Source: RHKX01 sp046330285 (GTDB lineage: Bacteria > Actinomycetota > Thermoleophilia > Solirubrobacterales > 70-9). From it: 64,000 nucleotides of DNA. A program made the position numbers and the translations under genes. The DNA is taken from contig JAXLSX010000012.1 in the NCBI GenBank assembly GCA_046330285.1, positions 41,583 through 105,582 on the forward strand, written 5' to 3'. Shown here piece by piece: positions 1 to 8,476 of the stretch. Within the stretch, counting starts at the first letter, position 1, and each line of letters opens with the position of its first letter. The notes below the pieces were generated by a model, which had not been told where the DNA came from, did not search any database, and saw only the letters and a list, made by a program, of their open reading frames with translations.

Positions 1-1
1 C

Positions 2-922
2 CTCGAAGACGCCGGCTGGCCCGGCCTCGAGGTCGCCGAGCCGCCGCCGGCCGAGCGCGACTGGTTGACCCGGGTCCACGGACCGGCGCTCGTCGACTCG
101 ATCGAGGAGCTCTGCGCGGCGGGTGGCGGGGCGATCGACTTCGACACGGTCGTCGTCGAGGCGTCGTGGGAGGCGGCCCTGCGGGCGGCCGGAGCCGCGG
201 CCGAGGGGGCGCGGTTGCTGCTCGAGGGCGACCACGAATACGCGTTCTGCGGGCTGCGCCCGCCCGGCCACCACGCGGAGTCGAACCGGGCGATGGGCTT
301 CTGCCTCTTCAACAACGCCGCCGTCGGCGCCGCGCACGCGCTCGCAGCCTGCGGTGCCGAGCGGGTCCTGATCCTCGACTGGGACGTCCACCACGGCAAC
401 GGGACCGCCGAGATCTTCGATCGCCGCGCCGACGTCCTCTACGCGAGCATCCATCAGAGCCCGCTCTATCCCGGAACCGGGGCCGCCGGCGACTTCGGCA
501 GCGGTCCCGGCGACGGGATGACGCTGAATCTGCCGGTGCCGCCGGGATCGGGCGGCGAGGACTTCCGCGGCCTGATCGAGCACGTCGTCGTTCCGGTGGC
601 GCGGTCCTGGCGGCCCGATCTGCTGATCGTCTCGGCCGGCTACGACGCGCACGCCGGCGATCCGCTCGCCAACTGCACCGTCGAGGACCACGACTACGCC
701 GCGATGACTGCCGCCATGCGTGAGCTCGGCCGCGAGCTCGGCGCCCCGATCCTCGTCTGCCTCGAGGGCGGCTACGACCCGGTCGCGCTCGCGCGCTCGG
801 TCCTCGTAACGGTCGAGGAGCTCGCGGGCGGCCCGCCGCCGCCGAGCGTCAGCCCGACGCCGGTGGTCGCCGACGCCGTCGCCCGAGTCGCCGCGCACGA
901 GCGCTGGCGCTCGGCCCTCTGA
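2..922 (+). CDS. Histone deacetylase family hydrolase (5' partial)
   Basis: C-terminal 306 residues of a class II HDAC / acetylpolyamine amidohydrolase / acetoin-utilization type zinc deacetylase. The reading frame is open to the left edge of the window, so the start is missing; the TTG at 65 is internal. The zinc-site signatures are present: GHHAE near nt 266, LDWDVHHGNGT near nt 374, a SAGYDAHAGDP block near nt 632, and the LEGGYDP active-site tyrosine loop near nt 761. The family removes acetyl groups from lysine, polyamines or small acetylated amines in the cytoplasm; the substrate cannot be told from sequence. The gene ends 12 bp before a convergent coiled-coil gene. Confidence 0.9.
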   Translation, partial: LEDAGWPGLEVAEPPPAERDWLTRVHGPALVDSIEELCAAGGGAIDFDTVVVEASWEAALRAAGAAAEGARLLLEGDHEYAFCGLRPPGHHAESNRAMGFCLFNNAAVGAAHALAACGAERVLILDWDVHHGNGTAEIFDRRADVLYASIHQSPLYPGTGAAGDFGSGPGDGMTLNLPVPPGSGGEDFRGLIEHVVVPVARSWRPDLLIVSAGYDAHAGDPLANCTVEDHDYAAMTAAMRELGRELGAPILVCLEGGYDPVALARSVLVTVEELAGGPPPPSVSPTPVVADAVARVAAHERWRSAL

Positions 923-934
923 GCCGGCAGCTGA

Positions 935-2746
935 TCAGTCGTCGGAGCCGCGCCCGGCGGCGGCCTCGGCCCGGATCGCCTTCGTCCGGTCCCGCAGCCA
1001 GTCGGCGGCGGCCTGACGAACCTCGCTGATCGCGGCTGCGGCCTCAGCCTCGAGCTCCTTCGCCCGGGTCTCGGCGTCGGCGGCGCGCTGCTCCGCCTCC
1101 GTCACCTTCGACTCAACGTCGCGCTCGGCCTGCTCGGCCGCGGCGATCGCGTCCTTGAGCTCGTCCTCGCGGTCGCGCATGCGCTCCGCGGCCGCGGCCT
1201 CGGCGACCGCCCGCGCCTGCTCGGCCGCGGTCTCGACCTCGGCCGCCGACTCCTCGCGGAGCCGGACCTTCTCGTCCTCGAGTTGCTGTTCGGCGGCGCT
1301 GACCCGCTCGGCCGCCTCGATCGCCTGGCGCTCGATCTGGCTCAACCGCTCGTGCGAGTCGGCCACGGCTTGCGCCCGCGCCTCGCGCTCCTCCTGAAGT
1401 TCCCGCTCACGCTTGCCGAGGAGCTCGGCGAACCGCTCCTCCGCGGCCTTCCGCGCCACGGCCACCTCGGCCCGGACGCGCTCGTCGGCGTCGGCCTCGA
1501 CCCTGGCGATGCGCTCGGCGGTCTGCTGCTCGGCCGCGGCCAGGGCGCGGCGTTCGAGTTCCTTGCGGCGCGGCTCCGAATCGGCTTCGAGTTCGGCCTC
1601 GACCTCCGAGCGGCCCTCGGCGCGGGCCGCCTCGACCCGGTCGCGCAGCTCGTCGCCGGCCGGGCCCTCGAGGGCCTCCCGCCTGGCGTCGTCGCGCGCC
1701 TCGGCGACGCGAGCATCGGCTTCCTCGCGGGCAAGCTTCAGTTCGCTCCTCAGGCCCTCCGCCTCGGCGCCGCTCGCGGCCGCCTCGGGGTTGTCGGCGT
1801 TCGCGGCCTCGGCACGGATCCGCTCGACCTCCTCGCGGACGCGCTGCTGGGCCTCGGCCTTCAGCTTCGCCACCTGCCGCCGCAGCCACTGGGTCGCCTG
1901 CTCCCGCGCCCGTGCTTCGACTTCGTCCTTCTCGGTTTGCAGCCGGGCCGCCCGCTCCTCGGCCTGGGTCGAGCGGGCCTCGGCCGCCCGCAGGCGCGAT
2001 GCCAGCTCCTCGATCTCGGCGCGAGCGCTCGCCTGCGCCTGCTCGAGGTTGCGTTCGAGGGCGAGGATCTCGTCGTGGGAGCGCATCTCCGCCGCCCGCG
2101 CGGCCTCGTCGGCGGCGACCTTGATCCGGTCACCGGTGTCACCCCCCGAATCCTCTTCCGGCTCGTCCTCCGGGGCCTCGGGTCCGCCGGATTCGTCGCC
2201 CGCCTCGGCGTCGAAGACGGCCGGGTGCGGCTCCGATGGCTCTTCGTCCGCGTCGGGCCCGGCGTCGGTGGCCTCGTCGTCCTCCTCGGATTCCTCGGAT
2301 GCCTCGGGTGCCGGTTCGACGACGTCGTGCTGAGCCGACTCGGGCTCGACCATCTCGTGCTGAGCTGACTCAGGCTCGACGGCCTCGAGCTCGGCCGACT
2401 CCGGCTCGAGCGACTCCAGCTCCGCGGAATCCGCTTCGCGGCGGCGGCCGCTGACGGGCGAGGGAGGGGCCCACTCGGCGGTGCCGGTGTCGGGTTCGAT
2501 CATCGGGCGCACCGGTTCGCGATCGCCGGTCTCGCCGCCGGGCTCGGGGACGGCCGCCCAGTCCTCGGTGCCGTAGGGGTCGTCGCCGGTATCCCCTTCG
2601 ACCGGCTGCGAGCCGGTTCCGCGGCCGGCGGTCGACGGATAGAGGGCGGTTGCGGGGTCGTCGGCGCCACCTGAATCGGTCGGGGTCGCATCGGGATCGG
2701 CGTCACGCTTGCCCTTGCGACCGAAAATGCCTCTCCAACGAGCCAT
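935..2746 (-). CDS. Acidic low-complexity / long coiled-coil protein
   Basis: 603-residue protein of unknown function. The first ~15 residues are basic (MARWRGIFGRKGKRD). Residues ~15-190 are acidic and proline-rich, with a degenerate repeat of the form VEPESAQHE-x. From about residue 195 to the end it is an almost unbroken Ala/Glu/Arg heptad-like coiled coil without cysteines or membrane segments. Such proteins are usually cytoplasmic scaffolds or membrane-edge proteins; the basic N-terminus could touch the membrane, which is inference. The ATG at 2746 is chosen because upstream codons read through non-coding-like sequence; no Shine-Dalgarno is seen. It is convergent with the HDAC-like gene. 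Confidence 0.7.
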   Translation of the reverse strand: MARWRGIFGRKGKRDADPDATPTDSGGADDPATALYPSTAGRGTGSQPVEGDTGDDPYGTEDWAAVPEPGGETGDREPVRPMIEPDTGTAEWAPPSPVSGRRREADSAELESLEPESAELEAVEPESAQHEMVEPESAQHDVVEPAPEASEESEEDDEATDAGPDADEEPSEPHPAVFDAEAGDESGGPEAPEDEPEEDSGGDTGDRIKVAADEAARAAEMRSHDEILALERNLEQAQASARAEIEELASRLRAAEARSTQAEERAARLQTEKDEVEARAREQATQWLRRQVAKLKAEAQQRVREEVERIRAEAANADNPEAAASGAEAEGLRSELKLAREEADARVAEARDDARREALEGPAGDELRDRVEAARAEGRSEVEAELEADSEPRRKELERRALAAAEQQTAERIARVEADADERVRAEVAVARKAAEERFAELLGKRERELQEEREARAQAVADSHERLSQIERQAIEAAERVSAAEQQLEDEKVRLREESAAEVETAAEQARAVAEAAAAERMRDREDELKDAIAAAEQAERDVESKVTEAEQRAADAETRAKELEAEAAAAISEVRQAAADWLRDRTKAIRAEAAAGRGSDD

Positions 2747-2915
2747 CGGCCGCCGCAGGTTACGCGATCGGGAGACCTCGCCGGAGGGCCATTTGACAGT
2801 GTCGGCACCGGGCCGTGGCTGACCGGCACACGCGGGCATTGATCGGTCGGCCCGACCGGCGAAGCATCGATCGCGTCAACGATCCGGCTGCTCAGGCCGG
2901 GGAAGGGAGTTCGCG

Positions 2916-3170
2916 ATGTACGCGATTTTCGCCACCGCCCACTGCCGGGCGCTCGATGTCTCGGCGTGGGTGCGATCGCGCCTCGCCGCCGAAAACGGCC
3001 AGGGGACGGTCGAGTACGTCGGACTCGTGCTGCTGGTCGCCGCCCTGATGGGCGGCATGGTTGCCGCCGTCGGCGGCCTCGGCAGCCTCTCGGGCATCGG
3101 CAAGGAGCTCGCCGAGGCGATCACCAAGAAGATCATCCAGGGCGTGCAGAAGATCACGTTCGGGGGGTGA
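2916..3170 (+). CDS. Flp/Fap-type pilin-like small protein
   Basis: 84-residue protein with the Flp pilin pattern: a short leader, then a Glu-containing junction (GQGTVEYVGLVLL, residues ~29-41) running into a single hydrophobic helix (~35-55) and a short polar tail. In Flp (type IVb) pilins the prepilin peptidase cuts just before such a segment and the glutamate five residues later is needed for assembly. A good ribosome site (AAGGGAG, spacing 6-7) precedes the ATG. No tad/pil secretion genes lie next to it, so it is an orphan here; it could also be a pilin-like membrane anchor. Confidence 0.65.
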   Translation: MYAIFATAHCRALDVSAWVRSRLAAENGQGTVEYVGLVLLVAALMGGMVAAVGGLGSLSGIGKELAEAITKKIIQGVQKITFGG

Positions 3171-3234
3171 GGACGGCCCGGACCGCGACCGCCCGCGATC
3201 CGGCGGGCGGTCGCGGATCTGGAAGACTGGCCGC

Positions 3235-3963
3235 GTGGGAGCAGACGAGAGAAGCTACGGGCGCACCCCCGCGGAGATGCGCCCGGTCGAGATCGAGACC
3301 GGGTTCGTCCGGACCGCGGACGGGTCGGCGCTGATCTCGGTCGGCGAGACCCGCGTCATCTGCACCGCCTCGATCCAGGAGGAGGTGCCGAGGTGGATGC
3401 GCGGCCGCGGCACCGGCTGGGTCACCGCCGAGTACGCGATGCTGCCGGCGTCCACGGGCGAGCGGAAGGAGCGCGACTCCAAGCGCGGCCGTCCCGACGG
3501 GCGCTCGATCGAGATCCAGCGGCTGATCGGCCGCGCTCTCCGGGTCGTCGTCGACTTCAAGGCGCTCGGCGAGCGTGCGGTCTGGGTCGACTGCGACGTA
3601 CTCCAGGCCGACGGCGGCACCCGCTGCGCATCGATCACGGGGGCCTATGTCGCCCTCCACGAGGCGCTCTCCGGACTCGTCGAGAGCGGTGAGATGAAGG
3701 AGCTTCCGTTCACCGACACCGTCGCGGCGCTCAGCGTCGGAGTGGTCGACGGCCGTGCGCTCTGCGACCTCGACTACTCGGAGGATTCGCGGGCGGAGGT
3801 CGACGCCAACGTCGTCATGACCGGCTCGGGCGGCCTCGTCGAGGTGCAGGCCACGGCCGAGCAGACGCCGCTCTCGCGAGCTTCGCTCGACGAACTCCTG
3901 GCTTTGGCCGAGGCCGGCATCGCCGACCTCCGGGTGCTGCAGCTGGAGGCGACGGGGGCGTGA
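3235..3963 (+). CDS. rph: Ribonuclease PH
   Basis: 242 residues, the normal RNase PH length (~240). This phosphorolytic 3'-5' exoribonuclease trims the 3' trailer of tRNA precursors and acts as a cytoplasmic hexamer. Family features seen: the N-terminal RxxxEMRPVEIETGF segment, basic SxxSRxxRPDGRSIEIQRLIGRALR-like RNA/phosphate region near residues 80-102, and LDYxEDSRAEVDANVVMT near residues 180-200. The GTG at 3235 is chosen over upstream starts because it gives the standard N-terminus (VGADERSYGR) after GGAAG. Its stop overlaps the rdgB start by 4 bp (GTGA), the classic rph-rdgB pairing. Confidence 0.95.
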   Translation: MGADERSYGRTPAEMRPVEIETGFVRTADGSALISVGETRVICTASIQEEVPRWMRGRGTGWVTAEYAMLPASTGERKERDSKRGRPDGRSIEIQRLIGRALRVVVDFKALGERAVWVDCDVLQADGGTRCASITGAYVALHEALSGLVESGEMKELPFTDTVAALSVGVVDGRALCDLDYSEDSRAEVDANVVMTGSGGLVEVQATAEQTPLSRASLDELLALAEAGIADLRVLQLEATGA

Positions 3964-4559
3964 GCGATCGGCCGCACCGGCGGTCGATCGTCGTGGCCAC
4001 CCGCAATCAGCACAAGCTCGGCGAACTCGGCGAGATCCTCGCCGGAGCCGACCTCGAGCCGTTGCCCGATTCGGTCGTCCTGCCTCCGGAGGACGGAGAG
4101 ACTTTCGCCGAGAACGCGCTCGGCAAGGCGCGTGCCGCGCACGAGCAGACCGGGATGGCGGCGCTCGCCGACGACTCGGGCATCGCCGCCGCTGCGCTCG
4201 GCGGGCGCCCCGGGGTCCGCTCGGCGCGCTACGCGGGCGAGGACGCCACCGACGAGGAGAACCTGGCGCTCCTGCTCGAGGAGGTCGGCCCGGGCGACGA
4301 CCGCTCGGTCGCCTTCGTCTGCGCGATCGCCTTCGTCGGTGAGACCGGGGAGGAGACCGTGTGCGAGGCCCGCTGTGAAGGCACCCTCGCCGAGGAGCCT
4401 CGGGGTGACGGCGGCTTCGGCTACGACCCCGCCTTCGTCCCGGTCGAGATCGGCGACGGCCGGACGATGGCCGAGCTCCGGCCGGAGGAGAAGCACGCGA
4501 TCTCCCACCGCGGCCGCGCGGCAAGGGCGATCGCCGACACCGTGGACGGGCTCCGATGA
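3960..4559 (+). CDS. rdgB: Non-canonical purine NTP pyrophosphatase (RdgB/HAM1)
   Basis: 199 residues, typical for the ITPase/HAM1 family, which hydrolyses ITP, dITP and XTP to monophosphates and keeps deaminated purines out of nucleic acids. Seen: the substrate-binding N-terminus VVATRNQHKLGEL (residues ~11-23), LPPEDGETFAENALGKA (~43-59), LADDSGIAA (~70-78), GDGGFGYDPAF (~147-157) and the final SHRGRAARA block. The GTG start lies inside the rph stop (GTGA) and its own stop overlaps the next gene (ATGA), so rph, rdgB and the CDF transporter are translationally coupled. Confidence 0.96.
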   Translation: MSDRPHRRSIVVATRNQHKLGELGEILAGADLEPLPDSVVLPPEDGETFAENALGKARAAHEQTGMAALADDSGIAAAALGGRPGVRSARYAGEDATDEENLALLLEEVGPGDDRSVAFVCAIAFVGETGEETVCEARCEGTLAEEPRGDGGFGYDPAFVPVEIGDGRTMAELRPEEKHAISHRGRAARAIADTVDGLR

Positions 4560-5464
4560 CCTCGACGAAGGCCGGCGCGGCGTGGCTGTCGGTCATCTCC
4601 AACTGCGTCCTGATCGTGCTCAAGGTCGTGGCCGGGATCCTCACCGGGTCGATCGCGATCCTGACCGAGGCGGTCCACTCCGCGATCGACCTGATCGCCT
4701 CGCTGATCGCCCTCGTCTCAGTCCGGAAAGCGGACGAGCCCGCCGACGAGGACCACCCCTACGGTCACGAGAAGGCCGAGAACGTGGCCGCCGGCGCCGA
4801 GGCGATGCTGATCCTGCTCGGCGCGGCGATCATCGTCGTCGAGGCCGTGCGACGGCTGATCAACGGCTCCGAGGTCGAGTCGGTCGGGATCGGCATCGCG
4901 ATCATCGGCCTCTCGATCATCGCCAACCTCGTCGTCTCCGCCTACCTCTACCGGCGCGCGCGGGCGCTCGAGTCGCCGGCGCTCGAGGGGGATGCCGCCC
5001 ACCTCCGGGCCGACGCGCTGACTTCGGTCGCGGTTCTGGTCGGGCTCGTCCTCGTAGAGGTCACCGGTAACGCCTCCTTCGACTCGATCGCAGCCCTCCT
5101 GGTGGCCGGGGCGATCGTCGCGACCGGCATCCGCCTCGCCATGCGCTCGGGCCGGGTCCTGATGGACGAGGTCCTTCCCGAGGACGAGATGGACCGGATC
5201 GAGGCCGTCATCGCCGACTCGCGCCCGCCGCAGATGGCCGGCTACCACAAGCTCCGCGGGCGGCGGGCGGGTTCGCGCCGGCACATCGACCTGCACGTCC
5301 AGTTCCGCACCGGTACCAGCCTCGAGGAGGCCCACGAGGAAGCGCACCGGCTCCGGGACGCGATCGAGGGCGAGTTCAACAACGCCGACGTGCTCATCCA
5401 CGTCGAGCCCGAAGATTCCTACCGCCCGGCCGACGAGAGCAAGGGCCCCTTCCGTCAGGGCTGA
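4556..5464 (+). CDS. Cation diffusion facilitator (CDF) transporter
   Basis: 302-residue divalent metal/proton antiporter of the CDF family, exporting Zn2+, Fe2+, Mn2+ or Co2+ from the cytoplasm. About six membrane helices cover residues ~8-195. The metal site is visible as the helix-2 segment with AVHSAIDLIAS (~40-50) and the helix-5 HxxxD motif HLRADALTS (~145-153); the cytoplasmic HPYGHEKAE motif sits at ~66-74. A C-terminal ferredoxin-like domain carrying several histidines follows (~205-290). The start overlaps the rdgB stop (ATGA). Which metal it moves cannot be read from sequence. Confidence 0.92.
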   Translation: MTSTKAGAAWLSVISNCVLIVLKVVAGILTGSIAILTEAVHSAIDLIASLIALVSVRKADEPADEDHPYGHEKAENVAAGAEAMLILLGAAIIVVEAVRRLINGSEVESVGIGIAIIGLSIIANLVVSAYLYRRARALESPALEGDAAHLRADALTSVAVLVGLVLVEVTGNASFDSIAALLVAGAIVATGIRLAMRSGRVLMDEVLPEDEMDRIEAVIADSRPPQMAGYHKLRGRRAGSRRHIDLHVQFRTGTSLEEAHEEAHRLRDAIEGEFNNADVLIHVEPEDSYRPADESKGPFRQG

Positions 5465-5468
5465 GCGC

Positions 5469-5609
5469 TCAGGTCAGGTTGACGCCGGCGGCGAGTCCGA
5501 CGGCGACGAGGGTGATCGCGTAGCCGGTGTAGCCGTTGATCGCGACGAGGAGCGCGGCGATCAGGCAGATCGCGACGATGGTGATCCATGAGCCTCTGGC
5601 CAGATCCAC
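5469..5609 (-). CDS. Small membrane protein (hypothetical)
   Basis: Putative 46-residue protein, almost all hydrophobic: a first helix (ITIVAICLIAALLVAI) and a second (GYAITLVAVGLAAGV) separated by a short NGYTG turn. I chose the GTG at 5609 because upstream codons lose the membrane pattern and run into the start region of the divergent roadblock gene. It is convergent with the CDF gene (4-bp gap). No family recognised; the support is the two clean hydrophobic helices in a gap without other coding. Confidence 0.4.
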   Translation of the reverse strand: MDLARGSWITIVAICLIAALLVAINGYTGYAITLVAVGLAAGVNLT

Positions 5610-5639
5610 GGTCGCTATGTTCCCGCAGGTGAAGGATGG

Positions 5640-5999
5640 ATGCGAGGCGGACGGGTCGTGACGGCCGCGACGGATCGTGCGGGCGACGTCGTCGCCGAGC
5701 TGATCGAGGAGTCGGCGGGGCTGCGCTCCTGTGCCGTGATCGACGGTCGTGGCGAGGTTCTCGCCGCCACCGACGCCCGCGATTGGGCCGCCCAGACCGA
5801 GCGCCTCTGGGCCGCGGCGGCCGATCCCGGTCACGCCGATCCGGCCTACGTCCACGTCGCGATCGACGCGGGGGAGCTGTTCGCGATGCGCGACGAGGGG
5901 TTCACCGTAATCGGCATCGCCGACCGCTTCTCGCTCGCCTCGCTGATCCTCTGCGACCTCCGAGCGGCCCTCCGCCGGCTGGAGCCGGTGCCGGCGTGA
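5640..5999 (+). CDS. Roadblock/LC7-like domain protein
   Basis: 119 residues. The pattern AGDVVAELIEESAGLRSCAVIDGRGEVLAATDA (split here: AGDVVAELIEESAG, then SCAVIDGRGEVLAA) is a helix plus beta-hairpin typical of the roadblock/LC7 (MglB-like) fold, and the C-terminal half (GELFAMRDEGFTVIGIA, then a final helix LASLILCDLRAALRRL) fits the remaining strands and helix. Such proteins dimerise and regulate small GTPases or serve as scaffolds. No MglA-type GTPase lies nearby. GAAGGA precedes the ATG. Its stop overlaps the next start (GTGA), coupling it to the 72-residue protein. Confidence 0.65.
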   Translation: MRGGRVVTAATDRAGDVVAELIEESAGLRSCAVIDGRGEVLAATDARDWAAQTERLWAAAADPGHADPAYVHVAIDAGELFAMRDEGFTVIGIADRFSLASLILCDLRAALRRLEPVPA

Positions 6000-6214
6000 T
6001 CGAGAAGCCGCACCGTTTCCTGATCGACCGGGTCAGCTCGTACGGCGAGGAGGGCAAGGCCTACCTGCGGCGCCGGAAGCTCCGGAGCAAGCCCTTCGCG
6101 CGGGTTCGCTATCGCGGCGGCGAGGAGGTCGCGCTCGATCCCGGTGGCGATCGCGGCGAGACGCTGTTCGCGGTCGCCCGCGAGTTGATCGAGGCGCCCG
6201 AAGCCGGCAGCTGA
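5996..6214 (+). CDS. 72-aa basic protein coupled to roadblock gene
   Basis: No family recognised. The GTG start overlaps the roadblock stop by 4 bp. The N-terminal half is strongly basic (EEGKAYLRRRKLRSKPFARVRYRGG, given here in two pieces: EEGKAYLRRRKLRSK and PFARVRYRGG), the C-terminal half acidic and probably helical (GETLFAVARELIEAPE). No cysteines, no membrane segment. The tight coupling suggests a partner of the roadblock protein; this is inference from gene arrangement only. Confidence 0.55.
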   Translation: MIEKPHRFLIDRVSSYGEEGKAYLRRRKLRSKPFARVRYRGGEEVALDPGGDRGETLFAVARELIEAPEAGS

Positions 6215-6281
6215 TCCGCCGGGGGGCGAATTCCGGATCCGAGGGGGGCACGCCGAACGGTGCCGGGGTTGCAGTGAGTGG

Positions 6282-6500
6282 ATGCCTGCGATCGAAGAGG
6301 ACGGGCCGACGCCCGATGAGCTGCGCGTGCTCGACGACGTGCTCGCGCGCGATCCCGCGCTGGACGGCGAGCTCGAGCTGATCCTGCCGGCCCTCGACCG
6401 CGACGCCCGGGCGGTCTTCTGCCGCGAGCTCGCGGCGGCGCACGGCGAACGGCCCGCGGCGGCGGTGCTCACGGCCCTCGTCGCGGCATCGCGGCGCTGA
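6282..6500 (+). CDS. Small helical protein (hypothetical)
   Basis: Putative 72-residue acidic, leucine- and alanine-rich protein with no cysteine and no membrane segment; it looks like three amphipathic helices (PDELRVLDDVLARDPALDG, ELELILPALDRDARAVFCREL, PAAAVLTALVAAS). The ATG at 6282 has a weak GAGTGG upstream. No known domain recognised. It sits between the roadblock pair and the secreted Ig-like gene, and may be a chance frame; codon third positions are G/C as in real genes. Confidence 0.35.
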   Translation: MPAIEEDGPTPDELRVLDDVLARDPALDGELELILPALDRDARAVFCRELAAAHGERPAAAVLTALVAASRR

Positions 6501-6583
6501 CGGGGCGGCTTCGCGCTTCCCGGGCTTGGTGGAGGCGGGCGCCCGGCCGGGGCGCCGATCCGAACCGAGGAGGGACCGCGCCG

Positions 6584-8473
6584 ATGATCAAGATGCCGAC
6601 GAGCCGGAGGGGACGCGGGCTGATCGCGATCGCCGGGACGCTCTCCCTGGCGCTGCTCGCCGCCTGGCTGAGCCCGCCGAGCGCCGCCGCGGGAACCTAT
6701 GAGGTCGTCCAGTGCGACCGCGCCAACCGCGAGTTCGCCGACGCCGCCTTCGACCGGGTCAACGGCGGCGACTACGGGTTCCTCTACCGCTGCGAGGAGG
6801 ACGAGGACGCGAACTCGCTGCAAATCCGCCCGATCACCGGATCGCCGAAGGGCCGCTACGGCCGGATTTCCTGGTCGGCGCCGGAGGGGGCCCGGATCAC
6901 CGGGGTCGACGTCGAGGCGCGGCTGCGGGACGACGCGGGGCACGAGGCGAGCCTCTCCTTCCTCGGTGACAGCGGCTCGACCGCGGGGACGATCGCCTCC
7001 GGGCGCGACTCGGCGACCGGTTTCGTCGAGGTCCACCGCGAGCTCGGCGACGGCGGCCGCGCCGGCTTCGCGGCGAATCTCGAGTGCGCCGCGGGCGGCG
7101 GCTGCGCGACCAGCGAGCAGGCGAAGGCCTGGGTCCGGTCCGTGCACCTCACCGTTTCCGACCGGCGCGTGCCCACCATCGTCCCCGGCGGCTCGCTAAG
7201 CGCGCCGGGGTGGCATCGCGGCACCGGTGCGGTCGGAGCCGTGGCATCCGACCTGGGCTCGGGCGTGCGCCGAGTCGAGGTGTCCGTGAACGGGAGGACG
7301 ATCGCGCCGACCCGCTCGATTCCCTGTGAGGTGGTCGCCGGGTCCGCGAAGGTCCGGCGGATGCGGCCCTGCCCGCCGGCGTACGCGGTCCAGGCGGCCA
7401 CCGACACCACCTCCGCACCGTTCGCCGACGGCCCGAACACCCTGCGCGTCTGCGCCCTCGACTACGGCGCCGGCGCCGAGCCGGGCTGCGCCGCGCGCAC
7501 GGTCTACGTCGACAACTCGCCGCCGGAGCTCGCCTTCTCCGACCATCAGGACCCCGAGGACCCGGAGCTGATCAGGGCCGCGGCGTCCGACCCGCACTCC
7601 GGCCTCGTCGCCTGGTCGCTCGCCTACCGGCCCCGCTCCGGCGGAGCCTGGCGCGAGCTGCCGACCCAGCGCGTCGGGAACGAGCTGCAGGCGCGCGTCG
7701 ATTCGAGCTCGGAGCGGCCGGGGCCCTACGTCTTCCGGGCCCTGGCGGCCGATCGGGCGGGCAACTATGCGCTGACGACGTCGCGGGCCGACGGCTCCGA
7801 CATGGTCCTCGACTTCCCGCTCCGCGAGCGGACCCGGATCCGGGCCGGAGTCGGCGGGCGGACCGATGCCGAGGTGGCCTACGGCTCGCGGCCCCGGTTC
7901 GAGGCGGTCCTTCGCGATGCGTCCGGCCGGCCCGTGGACGATGCCGAGGTCGAAGTCGTCGAGCGGTTCGCCGCGGGCTCCTCGCTCGAGCCGGCAGGGC
8001 GGACCCTGACGACCGATGGTCGGGGGCGGGTGCGGACCCGGCTCACCCGCGGGCCGTCGCGAACCATTGTCGTTCGCTGGGCCGGCTCGCGCCGCTACCT
8101 CGGCGCCGAGTCCGATCCGGTCGCGGTCGATGTCCGCGGCGAGGCCCGGATCGATCGGGTCCGGCGCAACGTCCGCGCCGGGCGCCGCGTCGTCTTCAGG
8201 GGCTCGATCGGCGCGCTCGGCGCGGCGCTTCCGCACGGCAAGCTCGTCGAGCTCCAGGTTCGCGGCTCGGGGGTCCGGCGGTACCGGACCGTCGGCCACG
8301 CATTCCGGACCGACCGTCGCGGCCATTGGCGGATGCGCTACCGCTTCGACCGCTTCTACACCGAGCCGGCCCGGTTCCGGTTCCGGCTCCGGGTCCCGCG
8401 CGAGCGCCGCTGGCCCTACGTCGCTCCGGCGCTGTCGCGGCCACGTGGCCTGACGGTCCGGCCGCGGCGGTAG
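6584..8473 (+). CDS. Secreted Ig-like/beta-sandwich repeat protein
   Basis: 629 residues with a Sec signal peptide: basic MIKMPTSRRGRG, hydrophobic core at ~14-30, and a likely cut after PSAAA (~36). The mature part has no enzyme motif that I recognise. It contains an N-terminal beta-rich domain with paired cysteines (~40-190), one or more Ig/cadherin-like modules typified by VYVDNSPPELAFS (~307-319), and a C-terminal basic region with big-Ig-like 'DASGRPVDDAEVEVV' style sandwich repeats. Similar cell-surface proteins are common in Thermoleophilia. GAGGAGGGA lies upstream of the ATG. It ends 3 bp from the convergent ccmH. Confidence 0.8.
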   Translation: MIKMPTSRRGRGLIAIAGTLSLALLAAWLSPPSAAAGTYEVVQCDRANREFADAAFDRVNGGDYGFLYRCEEDEDANSLQIRPITGSPKGRYGRISWSAPEGARITGVDVEARLRDDAGHEASLSFLGDSGSTAGTIASGRDSATGFVEVHRELGDGGRAGFAANLECAAGGGCATSEQAKAWVRSVHLTVSDRRVPTIVPGGSLSAPGWHRGTGAVGAVASDLGSGVRRVEVSVNGRTIAPTRSIPCEVVAGSAKVRRMRPCPPAYAVQAATDTTSAPFADGPNTLRVCALDYGAGAEPGCAARTVYVDNSPPELAFSDHQDPEDPELIRAAASDPHSGLVAWSLAYRPRSGGAWRELPTQRVGNELQARVDSSSERPGPYVFRALAADRAGNYALTTSRADGSDMVLDFPLRERTRIRAGVGGRTDAEVAYGSRPRFEAVLRDASGRPVDDAEVEVVERFAAGSSLEPAGRTLTTDGRGRVRTRLTRGPSRTIVVRWAGSRRYLGAESDPVAVDVRGEARIDRVRRNVRAGRRVVFRGSIGALGAALPHGKLVELQVRGSGVRRYRTVGHAFRTDRRGHWRMRYRFDRFYTEPARFRFRLRVPRERRWPYVAPALSRPRGLTVRPRR

Positions 8474-8476
8474 GGG

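Noticed and set aside
1283..2368. Plus-strand 361-codon frame with apparent hydrophobic stretches, opposite the coiled-coil gene
   Set aside because: Leu/Gly-rich mirror of Glu/Ala codons on the minus strand; no ribosome site and no recognisable membrane pattern.
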